Assembly: GCA_002688185.1 (NCBI GenBank)
Contig: NZCE01000003.1
Span: forward strand, 13,430 to 77,429
DNA length: 64,000 bases
Source: Spirochaetales bacterium
GTDB taxonomy: Bacteria > Spirochaetota > Spirochaetia > ARS1246
Direction: 5' to 3'
Below are positions 17,357-26,015 of the stretch, piece after piece. The notes beneath the pieces were generated by a model. The model saw only the letters and a list, made by a program, of their open reading frames with translations, was not told the DNA's origin and did not search any database. Each line of letters begins with the position of its first letter. Position 1 is the stretch's first letter. A program made the position numbers and the translations under genes.

Positions 17357-18322
17357 CTACGCCGATTTCTGAATGAAGCGTAAACACTCCTGGGCGCCGC
17401 GGCGATAGTAATATTCATTGGGATACATGGAAATGTGCTTCAAATGCATTTTTAGATTATAGATATGTAGTCTCAAGGCAAACCCATCATCAAGGTCGTG
17501 TGTCGCGGTATAGCGATTAAAAAAGCGTTGATCGGCCATTCCAAACATATACATAAATGATATTTCCCGCGCATAATCGGCAAAAAATCCTGGGATGTCA
17601 ATAAAACCGCTTACGTATGGAATGTCATTCCTGAAAGCAATCATCACATTTCCTGACCAGATATCATAGTGAGTCATAGTGCTTACCGCGCCGATATCGA
17701 TCATCCCGGGGATAGATGATCGGATTTCGTGAATCTGGTCCAGCATCTTCTCCGATACAAAATCTCCCTGCGAAACTTCGGCCAGGACTTTGTCAAATCG
17801 AGGCAGCCAAAAATCCCTCCAATGACAATTCCGCCCATCTTGTCCAACCTCAATGCCGCCGAATCCCGTATCATGGTTTTCGTGGAGCGCTGTCACATAT
17901 TCGGCTATTTCATCGTTGATGCGTTGCCGCTCTCCAGTGGTAAAGCTCCCGGCAATCTCATGCATTACCTGCCCGTGTATGCGGCGCATTACGAGGACAC
18001 TTCCGGGAATAATCTCGCCGGCCGTATCGCTCAGCAACGGCTCAGGCACCGGCATTTCCGAGTACGCGCTAAAACTTTTGAGAACGTTAAACTCGCGAGA
18101 GAGGCTTTCGTCTCCAACCTTAGGGCTGATTTTGAAAACAAGCTCGACTTTCTCTGACCCGGCGTCAACAGAAATAACGCGATTCCAACACCCACCGGTG
18201 AGCACACGATACTGCCCGACTTGAGTTTTCCGTCCCAGAGCGGAGGATGCCAATGCGCTCAGGTTTTCAGACGTTAATTCCGGGTCGATTTCCCGCCTGA
18301 GCAACTCCTCCTGTACATTCAT
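17357..18322 (-). CDS. APH-family phosphotransferase (kinase-like fold)
   Basis: Cytoplasmic small-molecule kinase of the aminoglycoside phosphotransferase/choline kinase type. Visible are the nucleotide-binding start LTGGCWNRVISVD (near residue 40) and the catalytic loop MTHYDIWSGNVM (near 225) with its Asp and Asn. The metal-binding block is FIDIPGFFADYA (near 250), where the usual Asp is present. Sequences in this family phosphorylate varied substrates, including fructosamines and thiamine, and the natural one is not evident here. It lies ten bases after the PfkB sugar kinase gene and slightly upstream of the KamA-type gene, so co-transcription is likely. Confidence 0.8.
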   Translation of the reverse strand: MNVQEELLRREIDPELTSENLSALASSALGRKTQVGQYRVLTGGCWNRVISVDAGSEKVELVFKISPKVGDESLSREFNVLKSFSAYSEMPVPEPLLSDTAGEIIPGSVLVMRRIHGQVMHEIAGSFTTGERQRINDEIAEYVTALHENHDTGFGGIEVGQDGRNCHWRDFWLPRFDKVLAEVSQGDFVSEKMLDQIHEIRSSIPGMIDIGAVSTMTHYDIWSGNVMIAFRNDIPYVSGFIDIPGFFADYAREISFMYMFGMADQRFFNRYTATHDLDDGFALRLHIYNLKMHLKHISMYPNEYYYRRGAQECLRFIQKSA

Positions 18323-18331
18323 GAAGCTCGG

Positions 18332-19432
18332 CTACCGCACGACACGGGCACTTCCACCTCCCATAAGCTTCTCGACCTCAGCCTGTGTGGCCATCGAGGT
18401 ATCACCCGGCGTAGTCATCGCGAGCGCCCCGTGTGCGGCGCCATATTCCACAGCTTGCTGGGGATCTCCGGTTTCCATAAAGCCAAATATCAGGCCCGAG
18501 GCAAAGCTGTCCCCGCCGCCGACGCGATCGTGGATTTCCAGTCCCTTGCGCATTTGCGCCTCATAAAACTCGCCGTCGGCCCAACAGATCGCCCCCCAAT
18601 CGTTCACTGTTGCCGTTTTTACAGACCGCAGAGTTGTGCCTATAACTTTAAAATTAGGGTACATCTCAACAACGGTATTAATCATCTTCTGATAGTTACC
18701 CACATCGAGGTCGGAGAGATTCTCATCAACGCCCTCAACCTCAAATCCGAGGGCTGCAGTAAAATCCTCTTCATTGCCGATCATAACGTCTACATAACGA
18801 GCTAGTTTTCTGTTTACTTCCTTTGCTTTTTCGTGTCCTCCGATTGCCTTCCACAGGGATGCCCGGAAGTTTAAATCGTAGGAGATGATGGTGCCGTGTC
18901 TATGCGCCGCTTCCATGGCTTCCTCGAGCACGGCGGGAGTAGTCTCAGAAAGAGCGGCGAAAATACCTCCCGTGTGAAACCAACGCGCCCCGGCATCTCC
19001 AAAAATCCCTTCCCAGTCGATATCGCCCTTTTTTAGTAGGCTAGCGGCCGTGTTTCCCCTGTCTGAGGTGCCCAACGCGCCGCGAACTCCGTGACCTTTT
19101 TCGGTAAAGTTCAGTCCGTTCCGCACGGTTCTGCCGATTCCGTCATAGGGCACCCACTTGATAAAATCAGTGTCAACGCCGCCCTGCATGATAAAATCCT
19201 CGATCAAGTGACCCACTTCATTTTCTGCAAATGAGGTGACCACCGCGGTTTTCATCCCAAAGCATTTTCGTAGGCCCCGGGTTACATTGTACTCTCCTCC
19301 GCCTTCCCACACGCGGAAGTCTCGGGCCGTCCGAACACGACCCTCCCCGGGATCGAGCCTCAACATGATTTCACCAAGGGATACACAATCGTACGCACAA
19401 GAGTCTTTGGCCTTTATGGATAGAGCCGCCAT
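18332..19432 (-). CDS. PfkB-family sugar kinase (2-keto-3-deoxygluconate kinase-like)
   Basis: Cytoplasmic carbohydrate kinase of the PfkB/ribokinase family. The C-terminal ATP/anion-hole motif DRVGGGDSFASGL (near residue 300) carries the catalytic Asp. The N-terminal region has SLGEIMLRLDPGEG and the GG-containing WEGGGEYNVTRGL substrate-lid segment seen in KdgK-type enzymes. KDG phosphorylation (Entner-Doudoroff or uronate breakdown) is the best guess, but no aldolase is adjacent. The ATG at 19432 is preferred because GGAGG lies five bases upstream; the outer ATG adds ten unsupported residues. It heads a reverse-strand run and is divergent from the flavoprotein at 19575. Confidence 0.8.
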   Translation of the reverse strand: MAALSIKAKDSCAYDCVSLGEIMLRLDPGEGRVRTARDFRVWEGGGEYNVTRGLRKCFGMKTAVVTSFAENEVGHLIEDFIMQGGVDTDFIKWVPYDGIGRTVRNGLNFTEKGHGVRGALGTSDRGNTAASLLKKGDIDWEGIFGDAGARWFHTGGIFAALSETTPAVLEEAMEAAHRHGTIISYDLNFRASLWKAIGGHEKAKEVNRKLARYVDVMIGNEEDFTAALGFEVEGVDENLSDLDVGNYQKMINTVVEMYPNFKVIGTTLRSVKTATVNDWGAICWADGEFYEAQMRKGLEIHDRVGGGDSFASGLIFGFMETGDPQQAVEYGAAHGALAMTTPGDTSMATQAEVEKLMGGGSARVVR

Positions 19433-19574
19433 CTGTTCCTCCGATTTCGATAATAGCTGCACAGGTATTTTAGTATGCTCAGGCGGCCGGCGGCAAGCCT
19501 CCGACCCGGTGGGTAAGAATCCCCCAACTCACAGAGTCTATCTACCAACGCTATGACAAGAAAGGAACATCATC

Positions 19575-21092
19575 ATGAGCACGGTTACAGTACTTCCAAA
19601 CGATATTCACAACCAACGCCTTGTCGAAAATGTTCATCCACCGGCATGGGAGAACCCTAAGCCTGACGGAACTTACAACCTTGTGGTTGTTGGTGCGGGC
19701 ACGGCCGGATTGGTAACGGCGGCCGGCGCGGCGGCCCTCGGCGCAAAAGTAGCTCTTGTTGAGCGCCACCTTATGGGGGGCGACTGCCTTAATGTGGGAT
19801 GTGTGCCATCAAAAGGTCTGATCCGTGCGGGCAGGGCGTTGGCGGATGTAAGGGATGCGGGTGAATTTGGCGTGCGCGTGCCCAAAGGTACAACCGTGGA
19901 TTTTGGTGCGGTGATGGAGCGGATGAGAATGCTCCGGGCAAAAATCAGTCCCAACGATTCGGTACAACGATTCTCAGATCTCGGAATTGATGTGTTTCTC
20001 GGTCATGGGAAGTTTGTTTCGCCAAAAGCGATAGAGGTCGACGGTACAGGTTTAAGTTTTTCCCGTGCGGTCATAGCCACGGGTGCGAGAGCAATGGCTC
20101 CTCCGATACCGGGACTCGACGATGCAGGGCACCTAACCAATGAAACAATATTTACCCTTACCGAGCTGCCAAAACGGCTCGCAGTCATTGGGGCCGGCCC
20201 CATAGGGTGTGAAATGGCCCAATCGTTTGCCAGGTTTGGCTCTTTAGTCTACCTGCTCGAGCTTTCGGATCACATACTGCCAAAAGAGCCGCACCATATA
20301 TCCAAAGTTGTTGAAGACGCCATGGATCGAGATGGCGTGAATCTCATAAAGCGCTGTAAAACCAGCCGCGTTGAGGCATCGAGAGGCGGAAAAACAATTC
20401 ATTTTGAATGCGACGGCGATAATCGCACCGTTGAGGTTGACGAAATACTTGTTGGCGTTGGGCGTGCTCCAAACGTTGCGAATCTTGGCCTTGAGGCAGC
20501 GGGGGTAGCGTATGACAGCCGGGTCGGGGTAACGGTCAACGATTACTTACAGACTACAAACCGCAGAGTTTACGCCGCCGGGGACATCAGCTCTAAGTTC
20601 AAGTTTACCCATACCGCCGAATTCTTGGCGGCAATCGCAACCCAGAACTCCCTTTTTATGCGTACGAAGAAAGCTTCATCGCTGACTATCCCGTGGAGTA
20701 CTTTTACCGACCCTGAAGTGGCGCATGTCGGCCTTTATCCAGCCGATGGGGCAGCCCTGGGGGTCGACACGACCACGTATACGTACAAACTGGATGAGGT
20801 GGACAGAGCAATTTTGGACGGTGAGGAAAATGGATTTGCCGAAATTTACGTAAAAAAGGGCACTGACAAGATCCTCGGCGCAACAATCGTGGCCCGGCAT
20901 GCCGGTGAAATGATAAACGAAATTACGTTGGCAATTACAGCAGGTGCAGGATTGGGGGCAATAACGGCGACTATTCATCCATATCCCACACAAGCAGAAG
21001 TAATCAGAAAAGTGGCCCGTGAATATTATAAAACCAGACTTACTCCCCGCGTAAAAAAACTGATGGAACGATGGATGAGATTCAGAAGATAA
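19575..21092 (+). CDS. Mercuric-reductase-like pyridine nucleotide-disulfide oxidoreductase
   Basis: FAD-dependent disulfide oxidoreductase of the MerA/dihydrolipoamide dehydrogenase family. The FAD fold begins VVGAGTAGLVTAAGAA (near residue 40), the redox-active disulfide is GGDCLNVGCVPSK (near 70), and an NAD(P)H fold follows (AVIGAGPIGCEMAQ near 205). The His-containing interface block HPYPTQAE lies near residue 470. There is no N-terminal heavy-metal-binding domain and no C-terminal Cys pair as in true MerA, so mercury reduction is unlikely. Members of this type often accompany TMEM64-like membrane proteins, but none is present here. Substrate is unknown. Confidence 0.85.
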   Translation: MSTVTVLPNDIHNQRLVENVHPPAWENPKPDGTYNLVVVGAGTAGLVTAAGAAALGAKVALVERHLMGGDCLNVGCVPSKGLIRAGRALADVRDAGEFGVRVPKGTTVDFGAVMERMRMLRAKISPNDSVQRFSDLGIDVFLGHGKFVSPKAIEVDGTGLSFSRAVIATGARAMAPPIPGLDDAGHLTNETIFTLTELPKRLAVIGAGPIGCEMAQSFARFGSLVYLLELSDHILPKEPHHISKVVEDAMDRDGVNLIKRCKTSRVEASRGGKTIHFECDGDNRTVEVDEILVGVGRAPNVANLGLEAAGVAYDSRVGVTVNDYLQTTNRRVYAAGDISSKFKFTHTAEFLAAIATQNSLFMRTKKASSLTIPWSTFTDPEVAHVGLYPADGAALGVDTTTYTYKLDEVDRAILDGEENGFAEIYVKKGTDKILGATIVARHAGEMINEITLAITAGAGLGAITATIHPYPTQAEVIRKVAREYYKTRLTPRVKKLMERWMRFRR

Positions 21093-21093
21093 C

Positions 21094-21822
21094 TTAATTT
21101 ACGAGTTGCGTGGTATACACCTGAGATATATAGCTGCTCTCAAATGTTTCAAGGTCTTTTATCCAGCCCAAAAACTTCTCCGCCTCGCCTTCACTTTCGT
21201 ACGGTCCCACGCGGATGCGAAAAAAGGTATCATCTGCGACATCTCGCGAGATGATCCGGGTATTCCATCCACGCTCCGCCAAAAAGCCCTGGGTATTTTC
21301 TGCACGTGATCTACTCTTAAACGAGCCTGCTTGAATCCAGTATTGGGTAACATGTACGGTTTTTGGTGTAAGAGGCGCGGCCTTTGGCACAACTTTTACA
21401 ACTAGGGGCTCCTGCCGTTGAGTTTGTACGGCCACCGTTGGTGAGGTTCTCACCGGCCTATCCTCAACGACAACTGCCACTTTGACGCTGTCTTCTGTAT
21501 CTTCTTTTTGCGCCACCGGTGTTGGGTCGGCAAGGCCCTCGTCGGTCTTGGCATCTTCGTTCTCCCCATAGACAAGGAGAAGATCCCCGGATTCCTCGGT
21601 TTCTATTTCTGCAGGCGAAATCCCGGGCACTTCAGTACTCTCCCTCACCCACTCGATTGGATCAAGCTGATCAACGGCACTATCTGGACGGCGCGCGAGG
21701 CGTGATATACCATCATCTCCGCCCTCCTCGGGTGGCAGAAGCCAGATAAAGCCAACTACAACGACCACAAGGAAAAAAAGTGTGACTGAAAATATTATCC
21801 ATAGAACTTTCTGATGTTCCAT
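21094..21822 (-). CDS. SPOR-domain membrane protein
   Basis: Single-pass inner-membrane protein with a short cytoplasmic N-terminus and a membrane helix at about residues 8-28. A long, low-complexity, acidic periplasmic linker (about 30-155) leads to a C-terminal SPOR domain (about 160-243). The SPOR fold is recognised by YWIQAGSFKSRSRAE, then a spacing typical of the RNP-like fold, ending FFRIRVGPYESEGEAEKFL. SPOR domains bind denuded septal peptidoglycan, so a role in division or wall remodelling is likely. The start is the ATG at 21822; a TTG lies directly before it. It is the last gene of the CoaE/flagellar chaperone run and converges with the MerA-like gene two bases away. Confidence 0.85.
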   Translation of the reverse strand: MEHQKVLWIIFSVTLFFLVVVVVGFIWLLPPEEGGDDGISRLARRPDSAVDQLDPIEWVRESTEVPGISPAEIETEESGDLLLVYGENEDAKTDEGLADPTPVAQKEDTEDSVKVAVVVEDRPVRTSPTVAVQTQRQEPLVVKVVPKAAPLTPKTVHVTQYWIQAGSFKSRSRAENTQGFLAERGWNTRIISRDVADDTFFRIRVGPYESEGEAEKFLGWIKDLETFESSYISQVYTTQLVN

Positions 21823-21827
21823 CAATG

Positions 21828-22433
21828 CTACCGCCCTGAAATTCCATAAAGATCTAGTATACGAGAAACCCGCCCGGCTAACCGCTTTTTGCCGCGACCG
21901 TTTCGCACAGTATATATATCGACAGGTATCCCGCTTTTTTTTAGAGAATGTCCGTGTATATCTGCTGATGGCTGGAATTTCATTCTGCTGATGACATGCA
22001 AAACACCCCGACTATCTCTCCTCAACCCTCTGAGTATCCGGGTTATCAACGGCGCTTTTACTATTAGTACAATGTCGCAGAGTGTGTGCAAACCCATCCG
22101 AAAAAGCACGGCCGCGTTTATTACTACATTTTGATCAGACAGGCTTTTAATGTGCTGTGCCGTTTCCGAAACCATCCATGGATGCACTATTCCTTCGAGC
22201 ATTCTAAGGTCTTTCGTCCCCGAGAACACTATCGAGCCGAGCTTTGAACGATCGATATTTCCGTCCGGAGCTTTTACTGAGAGACCAAACGCCGCAACTA
22301 TTGCATCTTTTTTTTCATCTAGTGCTCTGTGTCCAACGCCGTCTTCATCAATTTCAACAAACCCAAGGCCCTCGAGGATTCTCGACGCTGCATCTTTTCC
22401 GGCACAATACTTACCGGTAATGCCGGCGACCAT
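21828..22433 (-). CDS. coaE: Dephospho-CoA kinase
   Basis: Catalyses the last step of CoA synthesis, phosphorylating dephospho-CoA. The P-loop is GITGKYCAGKDAAS at the N-terminus, where the usual Ser/Thr after GK is replaced by Asp, an uncommon variant. The IDEDGVGHRALD block corresponds to the family DADxIAHxL substrate site. The later IDRSKLGSIVFS and LEGIVHPWM blocks match the conserved RxxLxxxVF and LExIxHPxV regions. Length (201) is normal. It sits between the SPOR gene and the FlgN-like gene in one tight reverse-strand unit, a placement that has no obvious functional logic. Confidence 0.85.
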   Translation of the reverse strand: MVAGITGKYCAGKDAASRILEGLGFVEIDEDGVGHRALDEKKDAIVAAFGLSVKAPDGNIDRSKLGSIVFSGTKDLRMLEGIVHPWMVSETAQHIKSLSDQNVVINAAVLFRMGLHTLCDIVLIVKAPLITRILRGLRRDSRGVLHVISRMKFQPSADIHGHSLKKSGIPVDIYTVRNGRGKKRLAGRVSRILDLYGISGR

Positions 22434-22439
22434 TTATAC

Positions 22440-22901
22440 TCAGGCCGTCGTGTCTATCAGCGTAGGGACGGGTGGAGGAGTCATCACTGTCGTCAATTTG
22501 CGGGTAGCACGAATATCGCTGATTTTCCTTCTTACGTGTCCCATTTTTTTCCGCAGCAGATTCTGATTTCTTTTGTTTCTCTCTAGAACCTGCTCTTTGA
22601 GGTGATCGAGGGATTTTTGTATCGCCGGTATTTCCGCCTCTCGGGCCGGATATGCGGCTCGATACATGTCCTGTAACGGATCTATTACTTTTTGAAAGGC
22701 ATATATTTCATTGACTATTAACTTCTCGAGCTCCACGTGAGCTTGAAGTTTTTCGGTGTCTTCATTTTCTATGTCGGACCCTTGACGTTCCAACACGTCC
22801 AAATACGAGCGAAACTTTTCCCGCTGAATCGTTAGATGTTTTCTTAATCGTTTGAGTATCGCGACTCGTTCTGCTAATTCAGTTTCCTGTAGTACCGGCA
22901 C
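22440..22901 (-). CDS. FlgN-like flagellar chaperone
   Basis: Helical cytoplasmic protein of 153 residues with the length, charge and heptad pattern of FlgN, the export chaperone for hook-filament junction proteins. The N-terminal two-thirds is predicted coiled coil (LAERVAILKRLRKHLTIQRE and following), and the C-terminus is disordered and Pro/Thr rich. The assignment rests on form and on location next to fliS, not on a diagnostic motif. The start is a GTG with GGGAGG five bases upstream. The fliS gene lies 13 bases upstream, so both are in the same transcript. Confidence 0.65.
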   Translation of the reverse strand: MPVLQETELAERVAILKRLRKHLTIQREKFRSYLDVLERQGSDIENEDTEKLQAHVELEKLIVNEIYAFQKVIDPLQDMYRAAYPAREAEIPAIQKSLDHLKEQVLERNKRNQNLLRKKMGHVRRKISDIRATRKLTTVMTPPPVPTLIDTTA

Positions 22902-22913
22902 GGCTGCCTCCCA

Positions 22914-23342
22914 CTATCCTGCAATATTCACACCGGGTTTGGGTGAGTCGTCTCCCGGTGGAGACGTTCCTGAAATTTGATCCCATGCGGTGCGGAGCTC
23001 CGTGAGCATTTTCCGTATCTCCCGCAAGGGCTCCGGATCTTTTTTGATATTCGCATCTACAAGCTGCTGGTTGAAATACATGTAGAGACTAAATAGTCCC
23101 TGCGCGATTTCGCCTCCCTTTTCAAAATCAAGGGAAACCATAAGCTCTGTAACGAGATCCTGCGCTCTAATGAGGGCATTGCTGATGGTATCCAAGGCGG
23201 AAGTCTCTCCCTCCATGCCGCCGATAGCCGCATCAACCTGTCTGATTGCCTCATCATAGAGCATGACAATCAACTTGCCTTGGCCCGCAGTCTTAATCTG
23301 CGTTTCACGATAGGCTTTGTACGGATTCATACTGCTAGCCAT
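22914..23342 (-). CDS. fliS: Flagellin export chaperone FliS
   Basis: Cytoplasmic chaperone that binds the flagellin C-terminus before export. The N-terminal signature NPYKAYRETQIKTA, followed by GKLIVMLYDEAIRQVDAA, is diagnostic for FliS. Length (142) and helical pattern fit. The C-terminus is Pro/Gly rich and probably disordered. A second in-frame ATG at 23330 (MNPYKAY) is the family-like start; the first ATG has no clear ribosome site either, so the exact start is open. Presence of FliS shows a flagellated organism. It precedes the FlgN-like gene and lies 52 bases downstream of the deacetylase-like gene. Confidence 0.92.
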   Translation of the reverse strand: MASSMNPYKAYRETQIKTAGQGKLIVMLYDEAIRQVDAAIGGMEGETSALDTISNALIRAQDLVTELMVSLDFEKGGEIAQGLFSLYMYFNQQLVDANIKKDPEPLREIRKMLTELRTAWDQISGTSPPGDDSPKPGVNIAG

Positions 23343-23393
23343 TATTTATCTTATCGACCTGCCTTAGTGTGGAGTTGAGGGCACGCTGTCAGA

Positions 23394-25667
23394 TTACCGA
23401 GCATGGTCCATGAGTACGGATACCGGCACGATAGAATACCCAAGGCGTATCAAGCCGTTTATGAGCACGTCAAGCTTGTGAAAAAGATAGTCTTCCCGTC
23501 CGGGCTCTGTTCTGCCGATCCGAATTGGTATAATAGACCCTGGTTTCTTCAGTTTCAATATCCGTTCAATCAAAGCTGTTGATGGCATGTAAAACGTTTT
23601 GAGAGTTGGATCTCTCGGGGACACCCAATCAAGGGGATCGATATCTCGGCCTATGTAGCTATAATTCATGTCTCTCGCGGCGGATATGATATCGGAGTTG
23701 GTAAAATAATACGGCGCGTGCCACATGAGCGAGAGCTCTTTGCCGGATACGGTGTAGTAATCATCCTCATTCCTGGCAAGGCCCTGCTTAATAAACTCCC
23801 GGTCAATTTTGAAGCTGGCGTCGGTCATGTTGAAGTAGGTAAAAAAGAGGGAACCTACCTCGTGCCCGGAGTCCGCAATTTCCTTAACTGCGCCCGGATG
23901 CCTGCGAATAAACTCTCCGTTGATAAAAAATGTGCATCGTACCCGGTATTCCTTAAGGGCGTTGAGAATAATGGTGAGGCCCTCGACCGAATCAATGGCG
24001 TTAAAGACGAGGGCAATTTCACGACGCCGAATCCTCGAGCCATGGGTAAAATTCCTGAAATCTATCAGCTCTTCCGCCGCCGGAAAATCTTCATACGTTC
24101 TACTCGGTGCTTCAAACAAGGCGCTGGTACCGTACCCTATCGTTTTTCGCACCATAATCATATTTCGATACCTGCCGCTTATAATTGGCTCCAGATATAC
24201 TCGATATGACGAGGAGGCAACGTTCGCCTCGCCCACCTGAAAATCGCTGACCGGCGTTAATCCCCGGTCACGAGCAAACCGAAACACTTTATCGGCCGCC
24301 GACAGCAGCACTTCAGAATCCTCATCCGTGAATCCGTAGTCTTCCACCTGTGAAAGGCAGATTACCCGCGACGTCTCCTCCCGTAGGTCAACCAACTCGG
24401 TATAGCTGGCACCGGAAATAATCAAGGCCCTGTCATCCCGCCACAACACAAAAAGAGGTCCGGGATGATCATATATACCGATGTCCTGCCATGAATCATA
24501 GGAGCGCAGCACAACGCCCGAGCTTTTTACCACTGCCAAGGTATCGCTATTCGGACTTAATGCTATATCAATTACCCCGTCCTCCGAGCTTTCTCTAAAA
24601 GTATGTGCGTCTGAAGGCACCGACAGATCCAAGGTAAACACGGTTGTTTTTTGTTCGCCGCGCTCGATACTCCCGGTGAGAATGGCAATGATATCTCGTT
24701 CAGACCACAGTACTTTTTTTATAACCGTATTCCTGGGCAAAAAAAGGTACGGTAAAGACTGCACATCCCCGGTGGACAGATAATCGTCGGTCTGCAGGAA
24801 AAACAGAAAGATATTCCGGCTCCCTTTGCTGAGGATGATTTTAGCACCGTCCGGAGAGATCCAAAACTCATCAAAATTGTGATCAAACTCAAACGGTATT
24901 TTCCCAACCACCGTACCGATATTCATGAGTTTGGAATACAGAGATCTGGTAAACAGTTCTTCGCTTCTGATTCGGTACACCAATGCGTTTTTTATATAGA
25001 ATATGCTGCCGTCCTTTCCCCAGCGGATATTTGCCATTGTGCCTGGACCGATCGCCCTAAACTCCTCATTTACGATCCGCTCATCGATGAGCTGATCCAG
25101 CGAGAAGTAATAGAGCACACCCTTCTTTGCATAGACAAAAAATTTGGAACGTGGCGACCATCTGGCCGCGTGGGCCGAGATTGAGAACTCGAGATCGGCA
25201 CTTACGGTAGCCTCATCACCCGATTCAGTGGTATAGAGGAGCAGGTCCGCCATCCCTTCGCGAGTTTTAGCCATGATGAGAAGGTAGCGGCCGTCAGGTG
25301 ATGAGCTGGGCACATTTAATTTGCCCGAAGAAATTTCGGCCCCATTAACAAAAGAGGGAAATCTGGTTACCGGGGAAAAGCGCTGCATCTCATCATCGGA
25401 TCTAAAAACGCCGTATCTGTTTATTATCTGCAGATTATTTGCATCGCCGGTCAACATGGCAACCTCAGGGAAAAACGATAGCTGGGTAAGCGCTCTTGTC
25501 GACACGTCCGACAAAAACGCGGTGTCATAGCTGCCGTTTCCCGGCGCCACTGTTCTGGCTTTAAAAAGGAGCGAGCTGTCATCGGCAAGATCCAGGCTTG
25601 AGAATGTGGTCTCGCCAAATGCGAGTTGCGCACCAAGGACCAAAATGATGAAAAATAGACTTCTCAT
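23394..25667 (-). CDS. Large exported protein with beta-propeller-like region and degenerate polysaccharide deacetylase domain
   Basis: Exported protein of about 757 residues. The ATG at 25667 is preferred because it gives a clean signal peptide (MRSLFFIILVLGAQLAFGE); the longer frame begins with TTG at 25727. Residues 25-530 are beta-rich with recurring SPDG/SPNSD-type turns like a WD40/TolB-type propeller. About residues 550-750 resemble a NodB polysaccharide deacetylase domain (CTFFINGEFIRRHPGAV and SGHEVGSLFFTYFNM). The catalytic TFDD motif is replaced (ALVFNAIDS) and the metal-binding HxxxH following GHEVG is missing, so deacetylase activity is doubtful. It lies directly upstream of fliS. 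Confidence 0.75.
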   Translation of the reverse strand: MRSLFFIILVLGAQLAFGETTFSSLDLADDSSLLFKARTVAPGNGSYDTAFLSDVSTRALTQLSFFPEVAMLTGDANNLQIINRYGVFRSDDEMQRFSPVTRFPSFVNGAEISSGKLNVPSSSPDGRYLLIMAKTREGMADLLLYTTESGDEATVSADLEFSISAHAARWSPRSKFFVYAKKGVLYYFSLDQLIDERIVNEEFRAIGPGTMANIRWGKDGSIFYIKNALVYRIRSEELFTRSLYSKLMNIGTVVGKIPFEFDHNFDEFWISPDGAKIILSKGSRNIFLFFLQTDDYLSTGDVQSLPYLFLPRNTVIKKVLWSERDIIAILTGSIERGEQKTTVFTLDLSVPSDAHTFRESSEDGVIDIALSPNSDTLAVVKSSGVVLRSYDSWQDIGIYDHPGPLFVLWRDDRALIISGASYTELVDLREETSRVICLSQVEDYGFTDEDSEVLLSAADKVFRFARDRGLTPVSDFQVGEANVASSSYRVYLEPIISGRYRNMIMVRKTIGYGTSALFEAPSRTYEDFPAAEELIDFRNFTHGSRIRRREIALVFNAIDSVEGLTIILNALKEYRVRCTFFINGEFIRRHPGAVKEIADSGHEVGSLFFTYFNMTDASFKIDREFIKQGLARNEDDYYTVSGKELSLMWHAPYYFTNSDIISAARDMNYSYIGRDIDPLDWVSPRDPTLKTFYMPSTALIERILKLKKPGSIIPIRIGRTEPGREDYLFHKLDVLINGLIRLGYSIVPVSVLMDHAR

Positions 25668-25723
25668 GGCTTTTCTCTTAGAATTCTCGGCAGGCACGCC
25701 ACAGATATTCATCAAAAGATTTA

Positions 25724-25939
25724 TCAAGAAACCTTTGCCTGAAGAAAGCTTTCAATCTCACTCTCGAGATCGATAAGTGAAGACTCCGCCTGCTTGATTC
25801 GATCTAAAATGTTTTGTGCAAACAGGGTGCTGGTTTTTTTTGATGGCGTGTCACGGCTCGCCGAACCGCAGTAGGGGCAGTAAAAGAAGTCCCTACGAAG
25901 TGCCCGGCCGCAGAAACAACAATATAAATTTTCTTCCAT
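25724..25939 (-). CDS. Small zinc ribbon protein
   Basis: A 71-residue protein with two CxxC knuckles (CCFCG and CPYCG), a zinc ribbon fold, then a helical tail with heptads (ILDRIKQAESSLIDLESEIE) that may dimerise. The ATG at 25939 is preferred over 25978. A TATAAT box ends six bases before it, which places transcription initiation at the start codon itself, so the mRNA is likely leaderless. The stop overlaps the outer TTG of the deacetylase-like gene (TTGA). Function is unknown; a protein-protein or nucleic-acid adaptor role is a guess. Confidence 0.7.
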   Translation of the reverse strand: MEENLYCCFCGRALRRDFFYCPYCGSASRDTPSKKTSTLFAQNILDRIKQAESSLIDLESEIESFLQAKVS

Positions 25940-25945
25940 TTCCCC

Positions 25946-25974
25946 ATTATAAGGGCAGATTTCACTGCGAGCAA
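25946..25974 (-). promoter_or_regulatory. Sigma70-type promoter of the zinc ribbon gene
   Basis: On the reverse strand: -35 TTGCTC (25974-25969), 17-base spacer, -10 TATAAT (25951-25946). The start codon follows after six bases (GGGGAA), so the expected transcription start coincides with the A of the ATG. Confidence 0.6.
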
Positions 25975-26015
25975 CCAAAATTTATGAGCTTTCTATACGA
26001 GGATAGAGCGTTTCA

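Noticed and set aside
19575..21092. Mercury resistance (MerA)
   Set aside because: There is no heavy-metal domain, no C-terminal Cys pair and no other mer genes.
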